From a virus: a DNA stretch of 56,859 bases. The stretch covers positions 1 through 56,859 of IMG/VR virus record IMGVR_UViG_3300045973_001145; one strand, written 5' to 3'. Made by a program: the position numbers and the translations under genes. Shown piece after piece: positions 15,352 through 23,425 of the stretch (its first letter is position 1; the number at the start of each line of letters is the position of its first letter). A model generated the notes under the pieces. The model saw only the letters and a program-made list of their open reading frames with translations, was not told where the DNA came from and searched no databases.

Positions 15352-15621
15352 TTAATTATTAATGGCGTTTAACTTCTGTAATTTATATTTTCTTTTAACT
15401 AATTCTAATTTAGCTAATGTGTCTGGGTTTTCAGGATCTAAAACTGTATAAAGTTTACCTACACCAACATCATCAATATTTGCAAATTCATAACCATGAT
15501 ATATCTGTAGCACATCTTTCGCAGGATTATACAAAATTTTATTCATTACAATATCAGTTCTACCAATATTGTAAATTCTATAAAAAAATAAACCACGTTG
15601 CAATATATCTCCTTCTTTCAT
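15352..15621 (-). CDS. SH3-like protein with basic C-terminal tag
   Basis: The 89-residue product is beta-rich (KEGDILQRGLFFYRIYNI) and ends KRKYKLQKLNAINN, a member of the shared RKEKLKKLN-type tail. The tail codons lie next to the start of the next gene at 15348. Function is unknown. Confidence 0.6.
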   Translation of the reverse strand: MKEGDILQRGLFFYRIYNIGRTDIVMNKILYNPAKDVLQIYHGYEFANIDDVGVGKLYTVLDPENPDTLAKLELVKRKYKLQKLNAINN

Positions 15622-15935
15622 TTTGAATCTTCGATATTAAAAAATAAATAATCTAATTTTTCTATTAAATGTTTAGCATCAATATTATCAACACAATCAT
15701 ATATAATTTCACCTCTTTCAGTTGTCTTGAATCTTTTTGCTAATAAATCCTTTGTAATTGAAATGCAAAATAACTGAAAATATTTCAAATCTTCTTCTTC
15801 TTTACATTCTGGTGTTACATTCCAATCAAATCCAATAAATCTTGTTTTTGGTAAGCCATTAATATTATTAAGCTTCATTTTTCTGGTGGTCTTAATATCA
15901 TGAGGTTCATTAATTCTTTTTACATTTATATTCAT
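15618..15935 (-). CDS. Hypothetical protein, tandem paralogue 2
   Basis: The 105-residue product matches the next gene upstream: GFDWN against GFHWD, FQLFCISITKDLL against FHLFCLSIVKDLF, and TTERGEIIYD against TNERGAFTYE. The pair is a tandem duplication linked by ATGA overlaps. Function is unknown. Confidence 0.65.
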   Translation of the reverse strand: MNINVKRINEPHDIKTTRKMKLNNINGLPKTRFIGFDWNVTPECKEEEDLKYFQLFCISITKDLLAKRFKTTERGEIIYDCVDNIDAKHLIEKLDYLFFNIEDSK

Positions 15936-16261
15936 AACAATAATTTAATTGCTTTTTCTTTTGAAATCATATTAAATAAAGCTTTCAATTCATTTGAAAC
16001 ATGTTCGGTGTCAAAGAAATCCATATTTTCATATGTGAATGCACCTCTTTCATTTGTTGTAAATTTTTCTTCAAATAAATCTTTTACAATTGATAGACAA
16101 AATAAATGAAAATCTAATAAATCTTCATCATTTGATTCTCCTTTTAAGTCCCAATGGAATCCAATAGGTATTTCTACAGGCGTATCATCTGCAACTATAA
16201 GAAGTTTTAAATTTTGTTTATCTTGATTAGTTAGTGTTTTTCTTTTAACGTGTAATATCAT
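15932..16261 (-). CDS. Hypothetical protein, tandem paralogue 1
   Basis: The 109-residue product is the partner of the paralogue at 15618-15935. It is the first gene after the promoter at 16288. The conserved LFCLSIVKDL helix is the best marker of the family. No known domain. Confidence 0.65.
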   Translation of the reverse strand: MILHVKRKTLTNQDKQNLKLLIVADDTPVEIPIGFHWDLKGESNDEDLLDFHLFCLSIVKDLFEEKFTTNERGAFTYENMDFFDTEHVSNELKALFNMISKEKAIKLLL

Positions 16262-16287
16262 TCTTTTTTATTCTTTTTTGAATTCTA

Positions 16288-16295
16288 CAAATATA
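16288..16295 (-). promoter_or_regulatory. Leftward -7 element
   Basis: TATATTTG on the minus strand lies 27 nt upstream of the ATG at 16261, just downstream of the ribbon-helix-helix gene. Confidence 0.6.
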
Positions 16296-16299
16296 AGGA

Positions 16300-16458
16300 T
16301 TATTTTTCAATTAATTTGATTTCTTCTAAATATTTTCGAATTAATATTGCAACTAATTTGCTGCGATCTATTATATTATCTTCAATGTGTTTCTGAAATA
16401 TATCATTAAGTTCGGCATCTAAACTAAAATATATTTTTACTTTCTTTTCTTTTTTCAT
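16300..16458 (-). CDS. Ribbon-helix-helix (CopG-like) DNA-binding protein
   Basis: The 52-residue product begins with a basic strand, KKVKIYFSLDAELND, followed by two helices and the turn IIDRSKLVAILIRKYLEEI. This is the pattern of Arc/CopG repressors. It could regulate its own or nearby promoters. It lies directly upstream of the promoter at 16288. Confidence 0.65.
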   Translation of the reverse strand: MKKEKKVKIYFSLDAELNDIFQKHIEDNIIDRSKLVAILIRKYLEEIKLIEK

Positions 16459-16546
16459 AGTTAATTTTATCATTATATATTTATAAAGTTTAGTTTCTTT
16501 TTAGTATATTTTTTCTAAAAGTAGAAAAAAGCGACTTTATTTAATT

Positions 16547-16556
16547 TATATATAAT
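16547..16556 (+). promoter_or_regulatory. AT-rich start-proximal motif (variant)
   Basis: TTATATATAA lies 17 nt upstream of the ATG of the homing endonuclease and is a variant of the TTAATATATA motif. Confidence 0.4.
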
Positions 16557-16573
16557 AGAAAGAAAGAATAATT

Positions 16574-17428
16574 ATGAATTATAAATGGCACTATGATAAT
16601 TTAATTAAAACAAGAAAAATTTTAGATAGAAAGAAATATAATGGAGCATATTATGAAGATCATCATATAATAATGACTTCAATGAATGGAACAGATGATA
16701 AAAATAATAGATTGTTATTAACAGCAAAAGAACATTATATTGCACATTATTTATTATGGAAGATATATAGAAATAATCAAACAGCATACGCATTTTTTTA
16801 TATGTGTATTGATGCTAATAAAACTGACCTTAAAATTTCAAGTAGAGTATATGAGGAAATTCGTATAGAATGTGCAAAAATTTCATCAAATACACTTAAA
16901 TCTCAATGGACTGATCCAGAAAAAAGAATAAAATTATCTGTGGCAAACAGTATAAAAAATAAAGGTCGAAAACATAGTGACGAAAGCAGAAAAAATATGA
17001 GTGAAGCACATAAAGGTATTAAACAATCTCAGGAATCTATAAATAAAAAAAATTTGAAATTAACTGGTCAAAAAAGATCAAATGAAACTAAACAACTTTT
17101 AAGTGAAAAGAATAAGGGAAGAAAAATATCAGATGAAACAAAAAAAAGGCAATCAATATCTGCAAATAATAGAATGATCTCTGAAGAAACTAAATTAGAA
17201 ATGTCTAAAAAAATGTCAATTTCAAAAAGTAAACCAAGAAAACAATATAAATTAATTTCATCAAATAACTATGAATATATATTTGATGGACTAAAATCTG
17301 TATTTGAGTTTGCAAAAAATAAAGAAATTTCGGTAACCTTACTTAAAAATTTTAAAAATAAAGGAAAAATAATCTCAAAGGCAAGACATACCGAAAATAG
17401 TAGTAATTGGGAATTTATTTCATTATAA
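16574..17428 (+). CDS. HNH homing endonuclease with NUMOD3 repeats
   Basis: The 284-residue protein has an N-terminal HNH-type core: a DHHI pair, then N and EHYIAHYLL at about residues 53-62. It is followed by several Lys/Ser-rich NUMOD3-type DNA-binding motifs (NKGRKHSDES, HKGIKQSQES, GQKRSNET, NKGRKISDET). It stands alone on the plus strand between leftward genes, as free-standing homing endonucleases often do. It is probably a selfish element cutting related phage DNA. Confidence 0.85.
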   Translation: MNYKWHYDNLIKTRKILDRKKYNGAYYEDHHIIMTSMNGTDDKNNRLLLTAKEHYIAHYLLWKIYRNNQTAYAFFYMCIDANKTDLKISSRVYEEIRIECAKISSNTLKSQWTDPEKRIKLSVANSIKNKGRKHSDESRKNMSEAHKGIKQSQESINKKNLKLTGQKRSNETKQLLSEKNKGRKISDETKKRQSISANNRMISEETKLEMSKKMSISKSKPRKQYKLISSNNYEYIFDGLKSVFEFAKNKEISVTLLKNFKNKGKIISKARHTENSSNWEFISL

Positions 17429-17429
17429 T

Positions 17430-17924
17430 TTATTTATGATATGTTTCAATTGTTTTTCTGTTCCAAGATGGATCTGGTTTATATTTAGAATTTATAAAAT
17501 ACTCATAAATAGGTTGCCAATCTAGTTCTGGATCAAACCCCGATTTATCATCTGCTAGAACATTATAGTATGGCTTTTTATCATAGCATCCAAAATTACC
17601 TTTAGCATCAGTAATTTCAGGATTTTCATTCACATATTTAAAATGAATACTATCTTCTTCAAATTGTTTTAAATAAATTTCAATTTCATCAGGATAAGAT
17701 GAAGTATATAAAATCATAATAATATCTGGTCTATTTTTTGTAATATATTGAAGTGTTTCTTTAACATACAAATAATATTCTATTTCTTTGATAGATTTTC
17801 TATAATCTGGCTTAGAAATAACACCATGCACATCTATAAAAAAATAAGTTTCATACCATTGCCTTTCTTCTGCATGTTTGAACATTTTTTTTATCCATTT
17901 TAATATTGACGGTTCGTATATCAT
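17430..17924 (-). CDS. HAD-superfamily phosphatase-like protein
   Basis: The 164-residue protein has HAD motif I as FFIDVHGVI (nucleophile Asp, but His in place of the usual second Asp), motif II-like ILYTSSYPDE and a late ADDKSGFD. It may dephosphorylate a nucleotide or other small molecule. The motif I change leaves activity uncertain. Its start overlaps the stop of the gene upstream. Confidence 0.65.
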   Translation of the reverse strand: MIYEPSILKWIKKMFKHAEERQWYETYFFIDVHGVISKPDYRKSIKEIEYYLYVKETLQYITKNRPDIIMILYTSSYPDEIEIYLKQFEEDSIHFKYVNENPEITDAKGNFGCYDKKPYYNVLADDKSGFDPELDWQPIYEYFINSKYKPDPSWNRKTIETYHK

Positions 17925-18142
17925 TCTGGAATTATTAAGTCCAAATTAAGTTCTTTAATATTAAATATCAAAGATTCTTTATCACAACAATATTTAATAA
18001 CATCATAACCAGGAATACAAAAAATAACATAACCTTTACAAATCATATATCCAATATATAATTTTCCTTCATATGGATATGTTATTTCTTGAATAAAATA
18101 ACCTGTATTTAAATTAAAAAATTTATTAATAATTTTCATCAC
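17921..18142 (-). CDS. Hypothetical protein
   Basis: The 73-residue product is beta-rich (GYFIQEITYPYEGKLYIGYM) without known motifs. It overlaps genes on both sides in the 18581-17430 operon. Confidence 0.55.
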   Translation of the reverse strand: MMKIINKFFNLNTGYFIQEITYPYEGKLYIGYMICKGYVIFCIPGYDVIKYCCDKESLIFNIKELNLDLIIPE

Positions 18143-18581
18143 TATCTAAACTTATGAAATTTAATTCACTAATTTTAAGCATTCTAATCATAAGAGTAGC
18201 ATCTTTATATTTTTTCTGATTATTATTACATCTATAACCACTAAAGCCAGAGTTACTATCCTTTTCAGTATAATAATCTGCACTATCGCAAGTAACTTTG
18301 AATTTTTTACCTTGATAATCAGAAGGATTAGCACGAGGATTTATATTATCCATAGGTGCAGAAAAAACGCAATTTCTATACATAATGAAATTGTGAAGTT
18401 TAAACTTACATTGCCAGACAATACTAAGTTCGTCGTCACGTTCTTCACATTTATGTAGCAATTCTAACATTTCTTTAACTTTGTCGTCAGATAGAATAAT
18501 TAGTTCAAAGCCTTTTTCGGATTGACCAATCATTTTAATAACATTTTTGTCTTTTTGGTAGAATTTAAGAAATCTTTTCAT
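18126..18581 (-). CDS. Hypothetical protein
   Basis: The 151-residue soluble product has several Cys residues but no clear metal site. It is the first gene of a three-gene leftward operon with the promoter at 18607. Function is unknown. Confidence 0.6.
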   Translation of the reverse strand: MKRFLKFYQKDKNVIKMIGQSEKGFELIILSDDKVKEMLELLHKCEERDDELSIVWQCKFKLHNFIMYRNCVFSAPMDNINPRANPSDYQGKKFKVTCDSADYYTEKDSNSGFSGYRCNNNQKKYKDATLMIRMLKISELNFISLDSDENY

Positions 18582-18606
18582 TTTTTCAAATTTTAATTAT
18601 ACTTTA

Positions 18607-18614
18607 CAAAGATA
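18607..18614 (-). promoter_or_regulatory. Leftward -7 element
   Basis: TATCTTTG on the minus strand lies 26 nt upstream of the ATG at 18581. The -33 region is A/T-only and gives no clear TTG. Confidence 0.6.
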
Positions 18615-18637
18615 GAAATAATTTTTGAATAAAAAAA

Positions 18638-19825
18638 TTAAAATGTTGAAATTAATTTTTGAAAATGCTTATCAAAAATAGTTTTAACTCTTTCTTGATA
18701 TGATTTTGGAAAGATAATAGAATCGTGAACAGTAAATAATACAATTTCTGGATAAGTTTCATAAATTTCTTTGACTACATTGTTGAATATAAAATCACTT
18801 TCCATCTTCATCAATTCATGTGATAATTCTTTGTAGTTTTTCTTAACTTCTTTGAATTCTAAAACATATTCATACACGGATGGATATAATTTCTTAAAAA
18901 TATTATTAGCTTTCTTATTAGCTTTCACATTATCACCAAATAGAACTTTATAAATCAATTCTTTTGCTTCTTTTTTTTTCTCCAAACAAGAATTTGCAAT
19001 TATATCATCATATAATAAACCATTTTTAACTAAATCAAAATATTTATATGTATCACCATTAATGTGAGTTAGTTGCTTTTTTAAAATTACAGCAAAAAAT
19101 AATGGTTGGGAATTACTAATATCAACTTCCGCAATCATTTCATTGTTTATTGTTAAAAATTCATTACGAACTTCCTTTTTTAGAATTGTAAAATTTGTAT
19201 GAAATCTACCATAATCATCAAAATTATAATAGATATTATCTATGTCTATATTTTCTATTGATATTTTATTCTTATAGAATTTAGTATCATCCAATAATTT
19301 ATTATCTTTCAAATTTGTGATATATTTAATCGCTTCATCACAATCAATTGTTATTTTATTTAATGAATCAATTAATTTATCTCTTATGTCAAGGTTAATA
19401 CTATTTTTATCCATTTCAGTAATGGATGCTGTATTTCTATCTTTATTTTTTTTGATTAAAAATTTATCATGATTTTTCCATCTTATTATATCATAAGCAC
19501 ATTTAGAATCAATTTTATATGAATTTGTTTTTTTACCAACATAATATTTTGAAATTAAACTCATAAAACCATTAGCACATAAAAAATCTATGTAATAATT
19601 ATAATGTTCGCCATATTTTTTTCTGAGGATGCTAGATGATAAATTAAAAGACAATTCTGTATTATTGCTAAAATAATACTTAATCAAAAGTTCATTAATA
19701 ATATTAATTAGATAAGTGCTTTTTAATTTAACTCCATTGTGAATAAAACTAGGTTGTTGAGTTAAGTATATGAAATCTTTGGATATAAATTGTACTAAAT
19801 AGTCTTTATTAGATTGAGAAACCAC
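18638..19825 (-). CDS. Compact family-A polymerase-like protein
   Basis: The 395-residue protein has three motifs ordered as in the palm of family-A DNA and single-subunit RNA polymerases: EVDISNSQP with D235 (motif A), the Lys-rich helix KKEAKELIYKVLFGDN at about 284-299 (motif B-like) and FTVHDSIIFP with HDS at 367-369 (motif C). There is no exonuclease domain, and the N-terminal 200 residues are of unknown type. The start is a GTG at 19825 with a stop shortly upstream, so the true N-terminus is unsure. Activity is unproven. Confidence 0.6.
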   Translation of the reverse strand: MVSQSNKDYLVQFISKDFIYLTQQPSFIHNGVKLKSTYLINIINELLIKYYFSNNTELSFNLSSSILRKKYGEHYNYYIDFLCANGFMSLISKYYVGKKTNSYKIDSKCAYDIIRWKNHDKFLIKKNKDRNTASITEMDKNSINLDIRDKLIDSLNKITIDCDEAIKYITNLKDNKLLDDTKFYKNKISIENIDIDNIYYNFDDYGRFHTNFTILKKEVRNEFLTINNEMIAEVDISNSQPLFFAVILKKQLTHINGDTYKYFDLVKNGLLYDDIIANSCLEKKKEAKELIYKVLFGDNVKANKKANNIFKKLYPSVYEYVLEFKEVKKNYKELSHELMKMESDFIFNNVVKEIYETYPEIVLFTVHDSIIFPKSYQERVKTIFDKHFQKLISTF

Positions 19826-19877
19826 AAGAATGTTTTTCTTTATGTATCATAATAAATCATATTTGTTTTTTAAAAAT

Positions 19878-20501
19878 TTAAATATTTTCATCTTCATTAA
19901 ATGAAGCTTTTAATCTATTTAGTTTGTATTTTCTTAATGCAACCTTTACTTCGTATTGCTCAAAAAAATGTTGTTCAAAATCTTTTTTAACTCCTGTTAA
20001 TTCGCAATATATAACATCACCATTTTTATCAACAATTTGATATAATTCGTTTTTTTTATAATGTATTTTACCTTTGATAATTACCTCTTTATAAAGTTTA
20101 TCTTTGCCTGTTTGTTCATATAGTGGTGAAACAGGAATAAAAAAAACACCTGCAAAAAAATTCATATTATTTGGATAAAATTTTCCATTAATAACATTAC
20201 CATATTCAAATGTTATAAGAAAAAGTTTATCATTAATAACTTTTTTGTATGCTGAAAAGAAAATTTCAAAATTTGGTTGATAATTGTATGTACAAAATAC
20301 AATAGCATCATCATTGATATCATAAAATTTTAAATATTTAAGCTCAAATCCAAAGTCATCAAATTTTTGTAAAAGTTCACTATATTTAATTGGTGAAAAT
20401 TTTTCTTTTGAATTTTTTGAAATTAAAAAGTTATAATCAAAATCTACTGAACCTGGATTATATGAATTTTTAAAATTAATATGTATTACATCATGATACA
20501 T
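19878..20501 (-). CDS. Hypothetical protein with basic C-terminal tag
   Basis: The 207-residue product has two beta-rich halves, the second SH3-like (VIIKGKIHYKKNELYQIVDK). It ends with LRKYKLNRLKASFNEDENI, a divergent RKEKLKKLN-type tail. Its start overlaps the frameshifted gene upstream. Function is unknown. Confidence 0.6.
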   Translation of the reverse strand: MYHDVIHINFKNSYNPGSVDFDYNFLISKNSKEKFSPIKYSELLQKFDDFGFELKYLKFYDINDDAIVFCTYNYQPNFEIFFSAYKKVINDKLFLITFEYGNVINGKFYPNNMNFFAGVFFIPVSPLYEQTGKDKLYKEVIIKGKIHYKKNELYQIVDKNGDVIYCELTGVKKDFEQHFFEQYEVKVALRKYKLNRLKASFNEDENI

Positions 20502-20834
20502 TAGTAATTCTTTTAATTATTTCTCTTTTACTTCCACCTTTTGGATGATTAATCATACCATTTGAAATACCTCTGTCATATAATATTTGTATATTCTCAA
20601 ATTGCTCAGATGTTGGATCTAAAATTTCACCAGTTTTTTCGTTTTTTAGAAACCAATGTGTTTTAATACATATGGTTTGAAATCACTACTTGGTCCACCT
20701 AATATCCAATATAAAGCTTCTGTTGCAATATAGCAATGCCCTGCTAAAGGATTTTCAAATTTTTTGGACCAAATTCCTTTGAGTAAATCAGGTGTTAATA
20801 CCGATTGAATTTTATGTATTAAAAAATTATACAT
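20491..20834 (-). CDS. Conserved phage protein, split by a -1 frameshift
   Basis: The first part (20646-20834) ends ...GHCYIATEALYWILGG...YVLKHIGF. A -1 shift at the AAAA run just before CACATTGG restores VLKTHWFLKNEKTGEILDPT... to a stop at 20491-20493. The joined product has about 114 residues with a Cys, a His and an Asp in conserved-looking contexts (GHCY, THWFL, LDPT), so a thiol-hydrolase-like fold is possible. One missing A explains the break. The family has no known function. Confidence 0.65.
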
Positions 20835-21064
20835 TATTTTTTTAATAATTTAGTTTCTAATTGTATTACCTTAGCTTCTAATAGTTTTAATTTAGCCTCT
20901 AAAATTTTAAATTTATCTTCTACTTTATCGACATGACTTGTAATTACATTTACAATACCATAGTCTTTCATAAATTCTTCTTGTGTTAAAAAACACATAT
21001 TCTTAGATTTATCTAAGATTGACTTCAGAGAATAACCATATAATTTATTTATATCTTTATTCAT
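20834..21064 (-). CDS. Coiled-coil hypothetical protein
   Basis: The 76-residue product ends in a clear heptad coiled coil (KILEAKLKLLEAKVIQLETKL, in part). It overlaps its neighbours by one base at each end and is translated in a chain with them. Confidence 0.55.
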   Translation of the reverse strand: MNKDINKLYGYSLKSILDKSKNMCFLTQEEFMKDYGIVNVITSHVDKVEDKFKILEAKLKLLEAKVIQLETKLLKK

Positions 21065-21510
21065 TAGAATATTTTTGGAAATACTGCGTTTACTCTATCT
21101 TTATAATTTATATATTCCAATCCAAACATTTTAATTAAATAATCTTCTTCAATATGAATATTATTTCTGAAAATTAGGTATGCTACAATTGGAATAGTGA
21201 GACCTATAACTGAGCCCCAATATAATACAATCCCAGGAATGATAAGAACAATCCAAGCTGAATAAATTGGATGTCTGCAAATTGCATATAAACCTTTTGT
21301 GCGAAGTCTACCTTCGTTAAAGTATTTGTCAATTGTCACTGCTGGATAAATGAATAAACAAAATCCAACAGAAATTAATACTATACCTAATGTATGAAAT
21401 CCTGAAAAATTTTCTGGAAAATAACTATGTATTAAATACATAAGTGCGGAATATATTGATGTCAATATTCCGAATTTTGGACCTATACCCCATCTTGTCA
21501 TTTTATTCAT
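21064..21510 (-). CDS. Isoprenylcysteine/phospholipid methyltransferase-like membrane protein
   Basis: The 148-residue protein has four or five hydrophobic segments and the ICMT/PEMT signature: GLYAICRHPIYSAWI near residues 83-97, then E-E-x2-L...FGLEY...Y..RV...P at the end. These motifs bind S-adenosylmethionine in that family. It may methylate a lipid or prenylated substrate in the inner membrane. It is a plausible consumer of SAM from the MetK at 44915. Confidence 0.75.
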   Translation of the reverse strand: MNKMTRWGIGPKFGILTSIYSALMYLIHSYFPENFSGFHTLGIVLISVGFCLFIYPAVTIDKYFNEGRLRTKGLYAICRHPIYSAWIVLIIPGIVLYWGSVIGLTIPIVAYLIFRNNIHIEEDYLIKMFGLEYINYKDRVNAVFPKIF

Positions 21511-21716
21511 TTGAATTTAATATTAGTTGGATATACTGTACTATTAAAATGATGATTAACCAATTTATGTGTTTTTGCATTTTTTTGAGATGTTGATAAT
21601 TTTTCAAAATCTAAAAAACTACATTCTAAATCATCTTCATCTATTATAAATTTAATTTTCTTTGTTTTGAAACCACAACCATAACTAATTGTATATGATA
21701 CTTCCATTTTATTCAT
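21507..21716 (-). CDS. Hypothetical small protein
   Basis: The 69-residue product (KMEVSYTISYGCGFKTKK...) is beta-rich with one Cys and has no known domain. Its ends overlap both flanking genes. Confidence 0.55.
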   Translation of the reverse strand: MNKMEVSYTISYGCGFKTKKIKFIIDEDDLECSFLDFEKLSTSQKNAKTHKLVNHHFNSTVYPTNIKFK

Positions 21717-22218
21717 AATTTTCTTTGAAAATTTTGTTTAATTCTTTAATTTTTAATTTTTTATCATTTCTCTCTTTTTCTTCTTTTTCTTCTTTCAATC
21801 TATTTTTTTCATCTAATTTATTATAAATTGATTCCAAATCAGTTGATAATTCAGTTATTTTTTTTGATTCACATAGAAAATATGTACCAACTTCATAAAA
21901 TCTATAAAATAATAGCGTAATTGGATATGGAATTAACAAAAATAACCATATCTTAGCAGTTAAATTTTCATCATACATTAAAGTCCATTTACCAACATAA
22001 TAATCACTACTATATTGTTTTTGATACATTTTAAAAATTGGATCAACTTTGGTGAAATATTTTTTTAATTTTGGAAGTTTAATTGATATGCTAATTTTAT
22101 CATAAACAGTTGTCAAATATAAAAATAAATTTACTACTGCGCTAAATATCATCCAACAAAATAATGTTCCGCAATAAGAGATTACATACACTACAAGATT
22201 TCCAAAAAATTCTTTCAT
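21709..22218 (-). CDS. Membrane protein with helical tail
   Basis: The 169-residue product has membrane segments near residues 7-35 and 90-112 and a Lys/Glu-rich C-terminal helix (about 125-165). It precedes the ICMT-like gene in the operon. Function is unknown. Confidence 0.6.
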   Translation of the reverse strand: MKEFFGNLVVYVISYCGTLFCWMIFSAVVNLFLYLTTVYDKISISIKLPKLKKYFTKVDPIFKMYQKQYSSDYYVGKWTLMYDENLTAKIWLFLLIPYPITLLFYRFYEVGTYFLCESKKITELSTDLESIYNKLDEKNRLKEEKEEKERNDKKLKIKELNKIFKENYE

Positions 22219-22234
22219 TTTATTATTTTTTAAG

Positions 22235-22570
22235 TTATACTAATGTGCTTAATGTGTGATTAATAAGTTTTTTTGTTGATTCTGTCCAATGAATGAAAAA
22301 ATCATTTTTTTCAAAATTTTTAACATTTTTCATAAAATTTTCATCTTCTGAAATAAAAACAAAAGATGTGATAACAGTATCATTTTCTTCGAATTTTTCT
22401 AATTTTTGAGAATATTCTTGTTTTAGATCAGAATATATATCAAGAAGATTGTCAATATTAAAATCTGGATTTGCTGTTTTAACTGATTCGAATGTTGGCT
22501 CAACAGGTTTTACAACTACTTTACGAGTATAATTTAGAATTACATCGAAAACTTCAGAATATTCAGTCAT
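22235..22570 (-). CDS. Hypothetical protein
   Basis: The product (about 111 residues from MTEYSEVF) is soluble and helical. I chose the ATG at 22570, because the ATG at 22594 lies inside the -7 element at 22592-22599. It is the first gene of the leftward operon that includes the ICMT-like protein. Confidence 0.55.
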   Translation of the reverse strand: MTEYSEVFDVILNYTRKVVVKPVEPTFESVKTANPDFNIDNLLDIYSDLKQEYSQKLEKFEENDTVITSFVFISEDENFMKNVKNFEKNDFFIHWTESTKKLINHTLSTLV

Positions 22571-22591
22571 ATCTTTAATATTAATGAGTTG

Positions 22592-22599
22592 CAAAGATA
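22592..22599 (-). promoter_or_regulatory. Leftward -7 element
   Basis: TATCTTTG on the minus strand lies 21 nt upstream of the chosen ATG at 22570. Confidence 0.55.
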
Positions 22600-22626
22600 C
22601 AACTAATAATTGAAATAAAAAAATTA

Positions 22627-23106
22627 TTAAAGATTAAATTTATTTAATGTTGGTGCTGAATCTCTACGAAATTCATGTTTTTTAACAAGATCATCGTATA
22701 CTTGTTTTCTTCTGTCTCCTGTTATTTTTCCTAATTCAAGTTTATGCTCGTCAATTAAGTTTATTGTCCAAGGCTCAAGTTGAGATGTTCCTTTACCTTC
22801 TACTTCTATATCTAATTCTTTTGGTAACCAAATATAATATAGTTTAGAATCGTTTTGAAATCTTATTCTCAGTTGCATTCCTTGCATATTTGCAATGCTA
22901 TTTTTGTCTCCTGATATTTTTATCATTCTTTCGATGTCTAAAGATTTTGTATAACGACCATCATCATCTTTTACAAAAGTATCTTTAGCAATAAAAAGAT
23001 AAAAATCATGATCTTTGGCGATAGGATTATTATCAAGTATATCTTTTAAAAAATCTTCATTAAATATACTATCTTTTCTATCTTCAAATTGTTTAAGGTA
23101 TTTCAT
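22627..23106 (-). CDS. Hypothetical protein with MKYLKQFE N-terminus
   Basis: The 159-residue product begins MKYLKQFEDRKDS, matching the N-terminal tag of the proteins at 6023, 54207 and 54953. An upstream extension to 23289 is very hydrophobic and runs through the intergenic motif, so I reject it. The body is mixed alpha/beta and not recognised. Confidence 0.6.
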   Translation of the reverse strand: MKYLKQFEDRKDSIFNEDFLKDILDNNPIAKDHDFYLFIAKDTFVKDDDGRYTKSLDIERMIKISGDKNSIANMQGMQLRIRFQNDSKLYYIWLPKELDIEVEGKGTSQLEPWTINLIDEHKLELGKITGDRRKQVYDDLVKKHEFRRDSAPTLNKFNL

Positions 23107-23122
23107 TTTATAGAATTTATTT

Positions 23123-23136
23123 TTAATATATATTAA
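23123..23136. promoter_or_regulatory. Palindromic TTAATATATATTAA between divergent genes
   Basis: This perfect 14-bp palindrome contains the TTAATATATA motif on both strands. It lies between the leftward gene at 23106 and the rightward genes from 23215. Confidence 0.45.
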
Positions 23137-23183
23137 AAAATAAAGATGAGTTTTATATTTTAATAAAAATCCATATTTTTTAT

Positions 23184-23193
23184 TTAATATATA
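23184..23193 (+). promoter_or_regulatory. TTAATATATA start-proximal motif
   Basis: An exact TTAATATATA lies 21 nt upstream of the ATG at 23215, at the head of the two-gene BIG2 unit. Confidence 0.5.
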
Positions 23194-23214
23194 GAATAAA
23201 AATAAAAATAGCAT

Positions 23215-23409
23215 ATGAAAACAAGAAAAAATATTAGAGATGCATTCAAATCTAATGGTGGTGATGCAAGTATAGCAGATGAATTGCAAACTGCGGAAAT
23301 AACTAGTATTACTACTTATCCTAGTAATATTAATGATTTTTATGTGTATTACACATATGCTGCTGTAAATAAGAAAATTTCATTCACTGATGGTGAAGAA
23401 AATGCATAA
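23215..23409 (+). CDS. Small virion-type protein
   Basis: The 64-residue product starts MKTRKNIRDAFKSN, similar to MRIRKLMYDSFYSN at the start of the next protein. The two probably share an N-terminal attachment peptide. The rest is short beta strands. It is cotranscribed with the BIG2 protein. Confidence 0.55.
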   Translation: MKTRKNIRDAFKSNGGDASIADELQTAEITSITTYPSNINDFYVYYTYAAVNKKISFTDGEENA

Positions 23410-23425
23410 AAAATAATTTAAAAAA

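Noticed and set aside
16574-17428. Group I intron hosting the homing endonuclease
   Set aside because: No split gene or intron-core sequence flanks it. It appears free-standing.
23107-23289. N-terminal extension of the 22627-23106 protein
   Set aside because: The extension is hydrophobic and irregular, reads through the palindromic intergenic motif and would hide the MKYLKQFE start shared with other proteins.
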